Positions 22,101-27,311 of a DNA stretch of 33,040 nucleotides are shown one piece after another. This DNA comes from Beroe ovata (lineage: Eukaryota; Ctenophora; Nuda; Beroida; Beroidae), in assembly GCA_946803715.1 (NCBI GenBank), contig CAMPET010000119.1, positions 4,661 to 37,700 of the forward strand, read 5' to 3'. The notes beneath the pieces were generated by a model, which saw nothing but the letters and a program-made list of their open reading frames with translations, made no database searches and was not told the origin of the DNA. The stretch's first letter is position 1. Every line of letters begins with the position of its first letter. Position numbers and translations under genes: made by a program.

Positions 22101-24993
22101 GACTGTTATCTCATGTAATTGATAACGTACTGACGTGACGTCACGTTATTTCAATTAACGTGTGTGGTAGAAATAACACCTCGGTACTCCCTTACCATTG
22201 TGTGACGTGCGAGTTGACGTGTCAAAGCACTCCGACCGATGATTGTCATTAATCAAAATCACTGATCATACTCATATTGATTCCTGATTGTTGAACAGCT
22301 CTATACTGTTTAACTGTAAGTGAGTAATGTCATGCGTATGTGTGTTGACTGTTGTTATTGTAAACAACAAGCTTATGTTATCGTCATTAACAAGTCATCA
22401 AAACACACTTATTCGTTGGTACATAAACACCTTGAAATCAGGAGGATCGGTCATATTGCTACAGATCTGTCTTATCTATTTCACTATATCATGTCTGCCC
22501 GTGCAACGTACAGTAGTTTTGCTATCAAGGTTTCGCTGATTCTTCTTATGATGGTCGCGAGTTTGAGGTATCACCACAGATATTCAGCTAATCAAATAAA
22601 TGAGATCATGGTTTATGAAATATAGTTTAACCTCATATAGTATAACTTATACAGGGTGTAACAAAAAAGTGGACAATAGCAAACATCCACATCAATGTGC
22701 TCTACAAAAACTTGCATATCTCCGGCGTTTTTTGAGATAACTTGATGAAATTTTCAGGATTTGTTATGGAGTAGTTGAGAATTCCTATGTTGAGGCTTGA
22801 GTTGAGGGTCAGATCGTGACTTGTCGTTAATAAAGTTGAAAAAAGCAGTTCTGTCTTTTTTGCTTATTCCTCTTGAAATTCAATGAGCAAGTAGGTGTTA
22901 GTAATGTCCATTAACGCTGCTAATTGTTTTGTTGAACTCAAAACACGACCGGAGTTATAGACAGCTTTAGAAATGAAGAAAACCTGAAAAGTCAGTTTTT
23001 TGCTGATAACTAGGGCAGTGTTCAAGCAAGGTTCTTAAAATTTTGGTGGGAAAACTTATAGCTTATTTTTTCCAAAACCAAATATGATTTAGTTGTTTCT
23101 GTTCGCGGCATCTGGCGTTCTTTATTCTAAAATCTNCTGTGCTCGTCACTCACGCGTGAGTCATATCAGGGAAATGCGGGGGGGGGTTGTAATATATATC
23201 AAGTCAAACAATATGGTGTGTGTGTGTGTTACAAACTTTGCTTTCGATTTTTGTATCAATAACTCAGAGCTATAGGAGGATAGACACGAAAAAATTAACA
23301 AAGCTAGTGTCGCACTTGTGATGTACTAGTGTCACCCTCGTGTCACACTATTGTTGCACCAGTGTCGAACAAGTGTCGCACTATTATGGTGTCACCCCCA
23401 ATTTACACTAAAACTCCCACTCAGAGAGGCGTCAACTGGAACTGCATACGATGTTATACTGCAGTTGTATGTGTCGCAGTTTGATCTGACAATCAACTCC
23501 TCCATTGCCACTGGTGGTACGTGATTATCACAGTTAAATGTTCGATTACTCTGATTATCACAGTTATATGTACGGTTATTCTGATTATCACAGTTATATG
23601 TTCGATTACTCTGATTATCACAGTTATATGTACGATTACTCAGATTATCACAGTTATATGTACGGTTATTCTGATTATCACAGTTATATGTACGGTTACT
23701 CTGATTATCATTAGCACGATGAAAATTATTTCCTGTCGTACTCGCATATGCCGTTATTTTGCACCATCCGTGTTATTATGTTTTATCCCACATGCAGGAA
23801 CAACCACCATTTACAACTATGATAACTTGTCCGTTATATTCAACACACCGTTACTCTGAATATAACACTAGGAGAGGTGGAACAATCGGGACTGGGAGTT
23901 AAACTGACGGAAAGTGAACTACCGGTTTCTGAGCAGCTTGCTTGGGTCACTGACATGTCTGTCAGTAACTACAAGACATTCAGGGAGTGCTCCACTGCTA
24001 TTGTATCGTGAGTGATTTAGTGATGATGAGGGTATTCAATCATTTGTGCTGATTAGTGATTTCACTAATTTTCTCTCTCTCTTTCTCTACAGGCTGTACT
24101 CTCCTGGAGATAATTTACCAGTAAAGATGCTCCCAATCATGATTAACTTCTTCTCCCCAAAAGTTGATGATGCTTTCCCGAACCCTGGTACGTCATATTT
24201 CAGATTCCCTATTTCACATTTTGCCACTTTCAAACTTTGCCAATTTCACATACCTATTTTTTAGTTGTTTTGTAACGCGCAAGTATAATTTCTCGGTATC
24301 CATGCGCTGCGCGCAATGGTTCACGTACGTTCGTTTTTTCTATTTTGTTGTCGGATCTGATGATTTTACCAAAAGTTTCTGAACTATTTCAGAAATGTAT
24401 GGAAAGGGAGTGCTAGCTTCCCCTCAACACGAGTACCTGTACATCTGCAATACGTCATGTTACGCTGTCACTGAAACCGGAGACCTGATTCAACTCAATT
24501 CTGCTATACACAGCCTCATTGGTCAGCCAGTTGTCCGCTATTATTGATGATTACACAACTATTGATGATTCTCATTACATACCTACCTTCTTTAACACTT
24601 CCCTATTTTTTGTCTTGATCGATATTGACAGAATCGCCCGCTATTCAGGTCTAACAGTGACACGGACGCAGTATATACTGTACGGAATAACAGGAAGTGG
24701 TGCATATGTCATGTCCACATCTCTTGATGTTTGGATCTCGATTCCTCCACAAATTTGGGAAGGTTCGAAATTCAGTACGATCGATTTTCCACCATCAATT
24801 TATCTGCAATTTCCAATATTTTTAATTGTGCTTTGCTTGGTTCATGGATCGTTACATCGCAGGACTAACAGACAAGATAGAGCCTAATCTAGGTCCGTGG
24901 CCTCAGACCCTCGCAACATCCTCACAAACAGAGTACACTGTGACTGATGACGGGATCTCTGCCCCCGGGGGTGTGCAAATATTCACCTGGTAG
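2566..24993 (+). CDS. Giant secreted multi-domain repeat protein (DUF11-like repeats), ~39 exons
   Basis: This is one plus-strand gene reconstructed from about 39 exons with GT-AG boundaries and nearly always matching phases (about 10.1 kb coding, about 3,370 residues). It starts with a signal peptide (MIVQMECSLWIYAILILV), followed by tandem repeats. Two motifs recur. One is a hydrophobic strand followed by H-S-x...S-x-x-D-A-x-x-hydrophobic (exons 9, 12, 17, 20 twice, 23 twice, 28/29, 33/34). The other is [LI]-D-F-G-x-[IV]-...-D-N (exons 3/4 and 15, weaker in 11 and 13). Both resemble DUF11 / isopeptide-forming beta-sandwich repeats of bacterial surface proteins. Scattered C-x(2-3)-C pairs could form disulphides. 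No transmembrane helix precedes the TAG at 24991-24993, so secretion is inferred. The likely role is an extracellular matrix or adhesion protein, which is not proven. Coordinates span introns; exon blocks are listed separately. Exon 35 has an apparent frame break. Confidence 0.8.
4401..5827 (+). CDS. Giant gene exons 6-10
   Basis: Proposed exons are 4401-4555, 4700-4824, 4906-5003, 5195-5475 and 5685-5827. Exon 9 has the clearest H-S-type motif: V-A-Y-T-L-T-L-S-H-T-T-L-S-T-V-D-A-H-S-L, followed by V-L-T-V-E-L-S-V-P-G. For exon 6 the acceptor at 4399-4400 keeps phase; the nearer AG at 4389 does not. The exon 7 donor (GTTGGT at 4825) is weak but is the only site seen that keeps phase into exon 8. 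Exon 10 ends in S-C-R-E-S-Y-C. Intron 8 and the start of exon 9 are pyrimidine-rich. Confidence 0.7.
6035..7260 (+). CDS. Giant gene exon 11, 1.2-kb exon
   Basis: This is an uninterrupted coding block of about 408 codons, much longer than most exons of the gene. It enters through CCCCCAG/G at 6034 and leaves at GCAG/GTATTT. It encodes alternating hydrophobic strands rich in Asp, Glu, Ser and Val. An M-P-G-K-V-T-I-G-E-D-F-V-F-G-V-E-I motif is typical of the first strand of DUF11-like repeats (x-P-x-x-V-x-x-G-[DE]-x-V-x-[YF]). A diverged L-K-L-G-N...N...D-S-G-D-I-L-I-Q-R-V-V-F occupies the F-G...D-N position. At least two repeats are present. Several neighbouring introns may have been lost here. 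Confidence 0.85.
7405..8786 (+). CDS. Giant gene exons 12-15
   Basis: Proposed exons are 7405-7544, 7734-7897, 8062-8253 and 8592-8786. Exon 12 carries F-D-L-R-L-W-H-S-T-D-S-S-A-P-A-Y-D-I-E-V, a close match to the recurrent motif. Exon 13 has V-S-L-S-F-G-L-L-S-V-G-E-S. Exon 15 has H-I-D-F-G-A-V-Y-N-K-P-D-N and joins exon 16 to read D-N-L-E-T-D-S-D-V-V-V-I-S-V. This is the layout expected of the end of an isopeptide-type repeat (F-G-x-V-x-N-x-x-D-N...D-x-[IV]). The exon 15 donor (CT/GTACGG) is weak and was chosen for phase and motif continuity. Confidence 0.7.
8234..8328 (+). repeat. 47-bp tandem duplication of the exon 14 end and its donor site
   Basis: Two copies of a 47-bp unit lie side by side. 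The first begins in the coding end of exon 14 (AACAATACTCACCGGTACAG) and runs into the intron. The second is wholly intronic (AACAATACTCACCAATACAG). Each unit includes two CAG/GTAA donor-like sites. Using any downstream copy would add an in-frame TAA, so the first donor at 8254 is kept for the coding transcript. Confidence 0.8.
8836..8916. repeat. Imperfect inverted repeat in intron 15
   Basis: The arm GTAGACTTCAATTGAGTCCA near 8840 is nearly the reverse complement of TGTGGACTCAAATTGAGTCTAC near 8892-8913. The roughly 30-base spacer is AT-rich. It could fold into a hairpin or be the remnant of a small terminal-inverted-repeat element. No target-site duplication was recognised. Confidence 0.5.
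8984..10551 (+). CDS. Giant gene exons 16-18
   Basis: Proposed exons are 8984-9128, 9908-10043 and 10432-10551. Exon 16 begins E-T-D-S-D-V-V-V-I-S-V and ends at CAG/GTGTGT, where the donor is the first units of a TG microsatellite. Exon 17 has D-I-V-Y-N-A-V-I-S-H-A-T-R-S-H-G-D-C, a diverged motif with Cys in place of Ala. The start of exon 18 is uncertain. The acceptor at 10430-10431 keeps phase, whereas the stronger CCTAG at 10416-10420 would read L-L-P-G-E-V-R-M but breaks phase with the canonical exon 17 donor. Confidence 0.6.
9129..9210 (+). repeat. TG microsatellite forming the intron 16 donor
   Basis: An interrupted (TG)n run follows exon 16 immediately, so the splice donor GTGTGT is itself microsatellite. 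The rest of this 779-bp intron has nothing recognisable apart from CCTAATTATTAA direct repeats near 9715-9755. Confidence 0.85.
10774..12659 (+). CDS. Giant gene exons 19-20, with acidic and low-complexity inserts
   Basis: Proposed exons are 10774-11184 and 11287-12659; exon 20 is 1.37 kb. Exon 19 contains a His/Asp-rich patch (V-D-D-N-H-D-N-H-H-H-D-D-V-V), a possible metal-binding insert. Exon 20 has two H-S-type motifs: V-T-L-T-L-T-L-S-H-S...S-A-N-A-Y-Q-I-T-A, and V-M-V-Q-F-T-I-Y-H-E-D-D-S-T-G-D-A-F-N-V. Between them lie a Ser/Asp-rich stretch near 11660-11725 and an in-frame E-A-G-G repeat (12-bp period, about 12375-12470). That repeat probably loops out between strands. The reading frame is continuous throughout. 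Confidence 0.82.
12660..12740 (+). repeat. TG microsatellite just inside intron 20
   Basis: GTAAGT is followed at once by interrupted TG/TGTC units, including one ambiguous base at 12722. An apparent extension of the exon 20 reading frame through this repeat is not considered coding. Confidence 0.8.
12900..14284 (+). CDS. Giant gene exons 21-23
   Basis: Proposed exons are 12900-13142, 13315-13446 and 13642-14284, all phase 0 at their joins and with good GT-AG sites. Exon 21 ends V-S-H-C-N-G-K-N-K. Exon 22 has I-C-V-E-V-S-L-P-V-C. Exon 23 carries two motif copies: I-T-F-T-L-T-L-R-H-M...E-S-S-S-D-E-V-E-F, and V-P-I-Q-Y-T-I-R-H-A-P-Q-S-V-T-P-A-Y-K-V. This suggests two repeats back to back. The Gly run before the second (S-S-G-G-G-G-K) looks like a linker. 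Confidence 0.82.
14349..14416 (+). repeat. 34-bp tandem duplication in intron 23
   Basis: The unit ATGACCTTTCATTGATCATA... occurs twice with a 34-base period, starting at 14349 and 14383. The copies are almost identical, which suggests a recent duplication. They lie wholly within the intron. Confidence 0.85.
14490..16057 (+). CDS. Giant gene exons 24-25
   Basis: Proposed exons are 14490-14702 and 14893-16057. Exon 24 begins A-D-I-S-L-S-R-D-T-V-P-V-G-Q-T-F-Q-V-T-V, a first-strand pattern, and contains C-E-P-H-C. Exon 25 is a single 1.17-kb coding block with several repeats. It includes L-S-L-D-F-S-V-D-N-P-S-E-D-T-N-F (a relative of the F-G...D-N motif) and paired cysteines such as I-T-C-N-E-D-N-E-C. 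It ends A-R-I-S-R with the arginine codon split by the intron. Splice sites are canonical. Confidence 0.82.
16200..17735 (+). CDS. Giant gene exons 26-29, spanning the assembly gap
   Basis: Proposed exons are 16200-16405, 16531-16732, 16913-17018 and 17634-17735. Exon 27 is Ser/Leu-rich. Exons 28 and 29 lie either side of the N gap. Spliced together they read T-A-T-L-A-I-T-V-R / Y-S-E-E-S-S-S-T-D-A-D-E-I-T, which reconstitutes one recurrent motif with an intron at the same place as the exon 33/34 intron. The gap is bounded by CA microsatellite on both sides, so the missing bases are probably all intronic. Frame and phase agree across the gap. Confidence 0.75.
17034..17633. repeat. CA microsatellite with an assembly gap (N run) in intron 28
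   Basis: CA repeats fill 17034-17069 and 17572-17633, with Ns from 17070 to 17571. The donor at 17019 and the acceptor at 17632-17633 lie outside or at the edge of the repeat. Long reading frames across this block are artefacts of the Ns. Confidence 0.9.
18044..19751 (+). CDS. Giant gene exons 30-33
   Basis: Proposed exons are 18044-18198, 18449-18599, 19198-19387 and 19625-19751. Exon 30 ends Y-T-Y-T-G-I-L-S-Y-R. Exon 31 contains Q-L-T-I-T-L-H-S-D-P-S-P-N-S-V. Exon 33 ends W-I-N-S-A-V-Q-Y-G-R. Its split Arg codon is completed by exon 34, far downstream at 23425, to give Q-Y-G-R-E-A-S-T-G-T-A-Y-D-V, an unmistakable recurrent motif. Exons 31 and 32 are separated by an intron largely made of a minisatellite. 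Confidence 0.75.
18640..19160 (+). repeat. Degenerate ~24-bp minisatellite in intron 31
   Basis: About twenty imperfect copies are present of units such as ACCATGTGACCAAGTTATCATGTA, with shorter and longer variants and two ambiguous-quality spots (N at 18980). The left copies are more diverged than the right ones. A minus-strand frame reading N-L-V-T-W-L-H repeatedly is a by-product of the 24-base period. Confidence 0.85.
19752..20378 (+). other. Upstream part of the large intron 33, no coding signal
   Basis: This is the first 0.6 kb of the 3.7-kb intron between exons 33 and 34. It is AT-rich with no coding-like frame. At about 19770 there is a TAGCTCAGTGATA stretch resembling the A box of a tRNA promoter, but no matching B box or cloverleaf follows. 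Confidence 0.5.
20381..20521. mobile_element. MITE-like element with ~40-bp inverted arms
   Basis: The left arm (20381-20420) contains CAAAAGCCGGGCTTTTG and TTGATGATTGAATTT. The right arm (20481-20521) is close to its reverse complement, with AAATTCAATCATCAA and CAAAAGCCAGACTTTTG. The loop is about 60 bases. Each arm itself has a small internal palindrome. The size and structure fit a miniature inverted-repeat element or another folded DNA repeat. It ends 75 bases before the TATA box of the nested gene. Confidence 0.65.
20596..20603 (+). promoter_or_regulatory. TATA box of the nested gene
   Basis: TATATAAA occurs 76 bases before the TATAAA-spaced start codon region at 20679. Transcription starting about 30 bases downstream would give a leader of roughly 50 bases. 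Together with a downstream AATAAA, it marks an independent transcription unit inside the intron of the giant gene. Confidence 0.65.
20679..21370 (+). CDS. Nested small secreted protein, coiled coil plus ApeC-like Cys domain (frame broken)
   Basis: Proposed exons are 20679-20727, 20832-20854 (23 bases) and 20946-21370. The start M-M-N-A-L-H-L-L-V-L-S-C-F-L-L-I is a signal peptide. A heptad-like region (R-I-T-Q-L-E-Q-R-V) follows. The C-terminal domain of about 68 residues has six cysteines in the order Y-C-I-F, E-C-P-A-G-F, K-C-H-G-S-C-G and T-C-C-K. C-P-A-G-F and the terminal C-C recall the apextrin C-terminal (ApeC) family, but this is a resemblance only. In exon 3 an 8-base tandem duplication (21000-21014) shifts the frame and gives TGA at 21012-21014. 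Without it the CDS would be 489 bases, a whole number of codons. It may be a pseudogene, a polymorphic allele or an assembly error. It lies in intron 33 of the giant gene on the same strand. Confidence 0.65.
20861..20918 (+). repeat. 29-bp tandem duplication in the second intron of the nested gene
   Basis: TCGAGATCCTGGTTCTAATA and the following nine bases occur twice in a row with identical sequence and a 29-base period. The intron remains spliceable, with its acceptor at 20944-20945. Confidence 0.85.
21391..21396 (+). promoter_or_regulatory. Poly(A) signal of the nested gene
   Basis: AATAAA lies 21 bases after the TAG stop of the nested gene. A very short 3' untranslated region fits a compact gene inserted within an intron. 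Confidence 0.65.
21397..23424 (+). other. Rest of intron 33, possible repeat remnants
   Basis: No supported gene is present. Around 22650-23060 a GGGTGTAACAAAAAAGTGGAC stretch begins a low-complexity AT-rich block resembling the ends of invertebrate repeat elements. Its family is not identified. From 23300 to 23400, degenerate GTGTCGCACT-type units repeat. Two short frames near 22320-22625 overlap each other and have no coding character. Confidence 0.45.
23425..24993 (+). CDS. Giant gene exons 34-39 and stop codon
   Basis: Proposed exons are 23425-23516, 23798-24007, 24093-24187, 24393-24521, 24649-24762 and 24863-24993. Exon 34 supplies the second half of the motif begun in exon 33. Exon 35 opens T-T-I-Y-N-Y-D-N-L-S-V-I-F-N-T-P, then meets TGA at 23857-23859. 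Reading resumes one frame over as T-L-N-I-T-L-G-E-V-E. Exons 36-39 join in phase. A C-x3-C pair (I-C-N-T-S-C-Y) sits in exon 37, and the protein ends V-Q-I-F-T-W. No hydrophobic anchor or GPI-type tail is visible. An internal GTCCGT at 24895 was not used because the frame reads through. Confidence 0.65.
23524..23712 (+). repeat. 30-bp tandem repeat in intron 34
   Basis: About six copies of GATTATCACAGTTATATGTA plus ten further bases occur with an exact 30-base period, varying mainly at TTC/TAC and G/A positions. The period is a multiple of three, so it holds an open frame of 112 codons that is not a gene. Confidence 0.9.
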
Positions 24994-25547
24994 TCGAGCA
25001 GATCAGAGCTGGGAGAGAGAGAAGAGTGTTCAGAATTGACGCGTACCTCGTGTTACTATACAGTGTATACTGTATACAGTGTATCACACAGTGTATACAG
25101 TGGTATAGTCAACACTGACTGTCGATGATAGACATCAGTGATAACACTATCATAGCCATAGGTACTAGGCAGATGCTTGAGCCACTATCAGTGCAGTCTT
25201 GAAGAGCTGTGTAGGTTAGAGAATTTGAACTGATATGAACTTGTGCGAGTTGATTAACAGGAGAGATTTATATTACCTGGCGCTATTTTGGCGGGAGACA
25301 TCAATGGAGGTGCAGTGACACTCTAAGTAGGAATTATCAATTGTACCTAAGTAGTAATTTATTCTAGATCTACGTTAGACTCTGAGGTTAATGTCTACTC
25401 GGACTTTATCTAAACTAAAATTATCTTATGACGGATCAGCAGCGTAGTTTTGTATAGAATTAGATATACGATAAACGATTTCATTACAATTTACAACTCA
25501 CAGTGAAGCTCCATGCGTGTCATGAGCCTAAATGCTTAATGCACTGA

Positions 25548-25553
25548 AATAAA
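25548..25553 (+). promoter_or_regulatory. Probable poly(A) signal of the giant gene
   Basis: AATAAA lies 555 bases after the TAG at 24993, followed by a T/G-rich stretch. Bases 24994-25547 would be the 3' untranslated region. It contains overlapping palindromes built from CAGTGTATACTGTATACAGT near 25060-25100. Confidence 0.5.
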
Positions 25554-25966
25554 GTTGATTTGTCCAGTTAATTTATTTATCTATCATCTATACCTACCAT
25601 TACCATTACTAACCTGGCCGCACGGCACAGGTTTTGGTATAGGTACTTTGATTTGACTTTGGATAATTAAACGTTCCATTTCAATCTATGATTAGGCATT
25701 CAACTTCTGAATTTCTGATATCACACGGCACAGATTGGTCTCGCGTCCTTGTTTTACATGCTACATGGCAGTGACAATCAGCAAGGGTCCGAGTACAGTT
25801 CTAACTTCAACCGACGCGAGTATAGTTCACGTTCAAACTTCAAGTCGTATACTAGCCTGGCCTGGCTAGGGAAATTGAAATAACCAGTCTAATCTGCCGC
25901 GACTGCCTGTACCTGTACCCGGCGCAGCGTTGTCAGTTTTTTATTTGACCTAGACCTGCACTGTCA

Positions 25967-26040
25967 GATGCATCTGTCTAGAGCTAGATGCATCTGTCTA
26001 GATGCATCTGTCTAGATGTTACCTGTCTAGATGTTACCTG
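25967..26040 (+). repeat. 16-bp direct repeats AGATGCATCTGTCTAG
   Basis: AGATGCATCTGTCTAG occurs three times, followed by two AGATGTTACCTG/TCTAG variants. The cluster forms the left edge of the CpG-rich block at 26040-26460. Confidence 0.8.
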
Positions 26041-26460
26041 GCTTGCCTCGCGAAGCTAGGCCCAGCTGATCACGCGAAGCGGCGAGCGCCGCGCCAGCGA
26101 AAATAATTTGCGGCGCGCAATGAAATTTTCGACATAACAGGGGCCGGGCTATCAATCGACAGCCAATTACCTGACGCATGACCTGCTTTTCGCGGGCTCG
26201 CGCGCCGCGCGCGAGAAAATCTGACAATGCAATATTTCAATCTGACCTCTGTTTCTCGCGCGCGGCGCGCGCGCTTTCATCGAAGGCCTGTTTCGGCCTT
26301 CGTTGTTTGGCGCTGCTAAACCGCTGATGTAAGCCGCGAAGTTAAGCGGCTTGCATCTGAGAATAAGTTTGCGCGCGCGAAACGAAATTCTCGACAGGGT
26401 CTATCATCGATCGACAACGGCCTTCGTTGAAGGCGCACTCGCGAGAGAAACAGGTCAAGT
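26041..26460 (+). repeat. CpG-rich block with two more copies of repeat A
   Basis: This is a GC- and CpG-dense island full of GCGCGC. One copy of the repeat A core lies at about 26357-26416 (TCTGAGAATAAGTTTGCGC ... ATTCTCGAC ... TCTATCATCGATCGACAA). A diverged copy lies at about 26102-26163 (AATTTGCGGCGCGCAATG ... TTTTCGACA ... CTATCAATCGACAGCC). A perfect-stem hairpin CGAAGGCC...GGCCTTCG occurs at about 26281-26302. Reading frames on the minus strand are short and repetitive. No gene is proposed. Confidence 0.7.
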
Positions 26461-26624
26461 AACAGCTAACAATTACTCATGTGTCAGGTTTTGGTATAGG
26501 TCAGGTTTTGGTATAGGTACTTTGAATCAATCAACTTCTGAGATTACAGGACACCACTCATGCTAAATTCATTGCCCTGTTTTTTTGGAAATTCTTATTT
26601 TGTCTTTTCTTTGGTAAAACACGT

Positions 26625-27020
26625 TAGGTGCTGATTCCGAATCACTGCAAGTGATGTAGGGTAAAAATGCTTTCCTGGCGAGTTATGGGGCATTAACATT
26701 GGTTAGTAGTTCTTCTTCCTCTAAATGTGATTGTTCTTTTATGGATTCAATGGACACCTGAGTTTAAAGGTGGTGTTTTTTCAAATGGCTGTGAATGTTT
26801 CTTTTCAGTGTTAGAGAATTGAGATGGTTAAATACCATCATCCTTTTATTTATTTATTTATTTATGGGCGGAAGACTGATTAGTTACGTGACCAACATTT
26901 TTCCACTTAATCGCATCTTAAAGACTCGGATTAAGGTTTGGGTCAGGGTTAGGCTTTGGGTTTTGAAGTATCCTGTGGGTTAGGGTTAGGGTTTGGGATG
27001 GGTCAGGAAACCGAAAAAAC
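26625..27020 (+). repeat. Dispersed repeat B, plus-oriented copy with interstitial TTAGGG-like run
   Basis: This is a plus-strand counterpart of 1620-1870. It starts GCTGATTCCGAATCACTG...TAGGGTAAAAATGCTTTC and ends in GGGTTAGGGTTAGGGTTTGG followed by GATGGGTCAGGAAACCGAAA. It has about 170 bases not present in the other copy, including (TTTA)n near 26848-26866. The TTAGGG units match the common animal telomere repeat but are part of a longer element. Confidence 0.75.
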
Positions 27021-27071
27021 TGAAGTCACATGATAGAATTAGGGGGATGGATTTAGTTAAAACCATGTGCT

Positions 27072-27311
27072 CCCATCTACTGAGTGTATACTTACTGGAT
27101 ATCGCTAGCACTTACTGTGCTCCCTTCTACTGAGCGTTTACTCACAGTAGATTTCTATCACTCACTGTGCTTCCTTCTACCAAGCGTATACTGACTGTAC
27201 ATCTCTAGCACTCACTGCGCTTCTTTCTACTGAGTGATACTCACTGTATACAACTAAGTAATAGCTGTACTCCCTTCAAGCAAGCATATATCACTTGACA
27301 CTTACTGTGTA
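27072..27311 (+). repeat. 50-bp period tandem repeat, about 4.8 copies
   Basis: Units start at exactly 27072, 27122, 27172, 27222 and 27272. Each is built as CCCTTCTACTGAGCGTATAC, CACTGTACATCTCTAG, CACTCACTGTGC. Divergence is moderate, but no length change occurs between copies. Confidence 0.9.

Noticed and set aside
23521-23859. 112-codon plus-strand frame I-I-T-V-I-C repeated
   Set aside because: It is an artefact of the 30-base tandem repeat in intron 34. Only its last part overlaps genuine exon 35.
2566-24993. Integrin alpha chain identity for the giant gene
   Set aside because: The beta-sandwich repeats and paired cysteines are superficially similar. However, no FG-GAP propeller, no cation-binding D-x-D-x-D-G loops, no transmembrane segment and no GFFKR tail were found.
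26027-26227. 66-codon Arg/Ala-rich minus-strand frame
   Set aside because: Its composition simply follows the GCGCGC-rich repeat, and no family resemblance was seen.
23524-27311. CRISPR-like arrays
   Set aside because: The 30-bp and 50-bp arrays are contiguous tandem repeats without spacers, in an animal genome.
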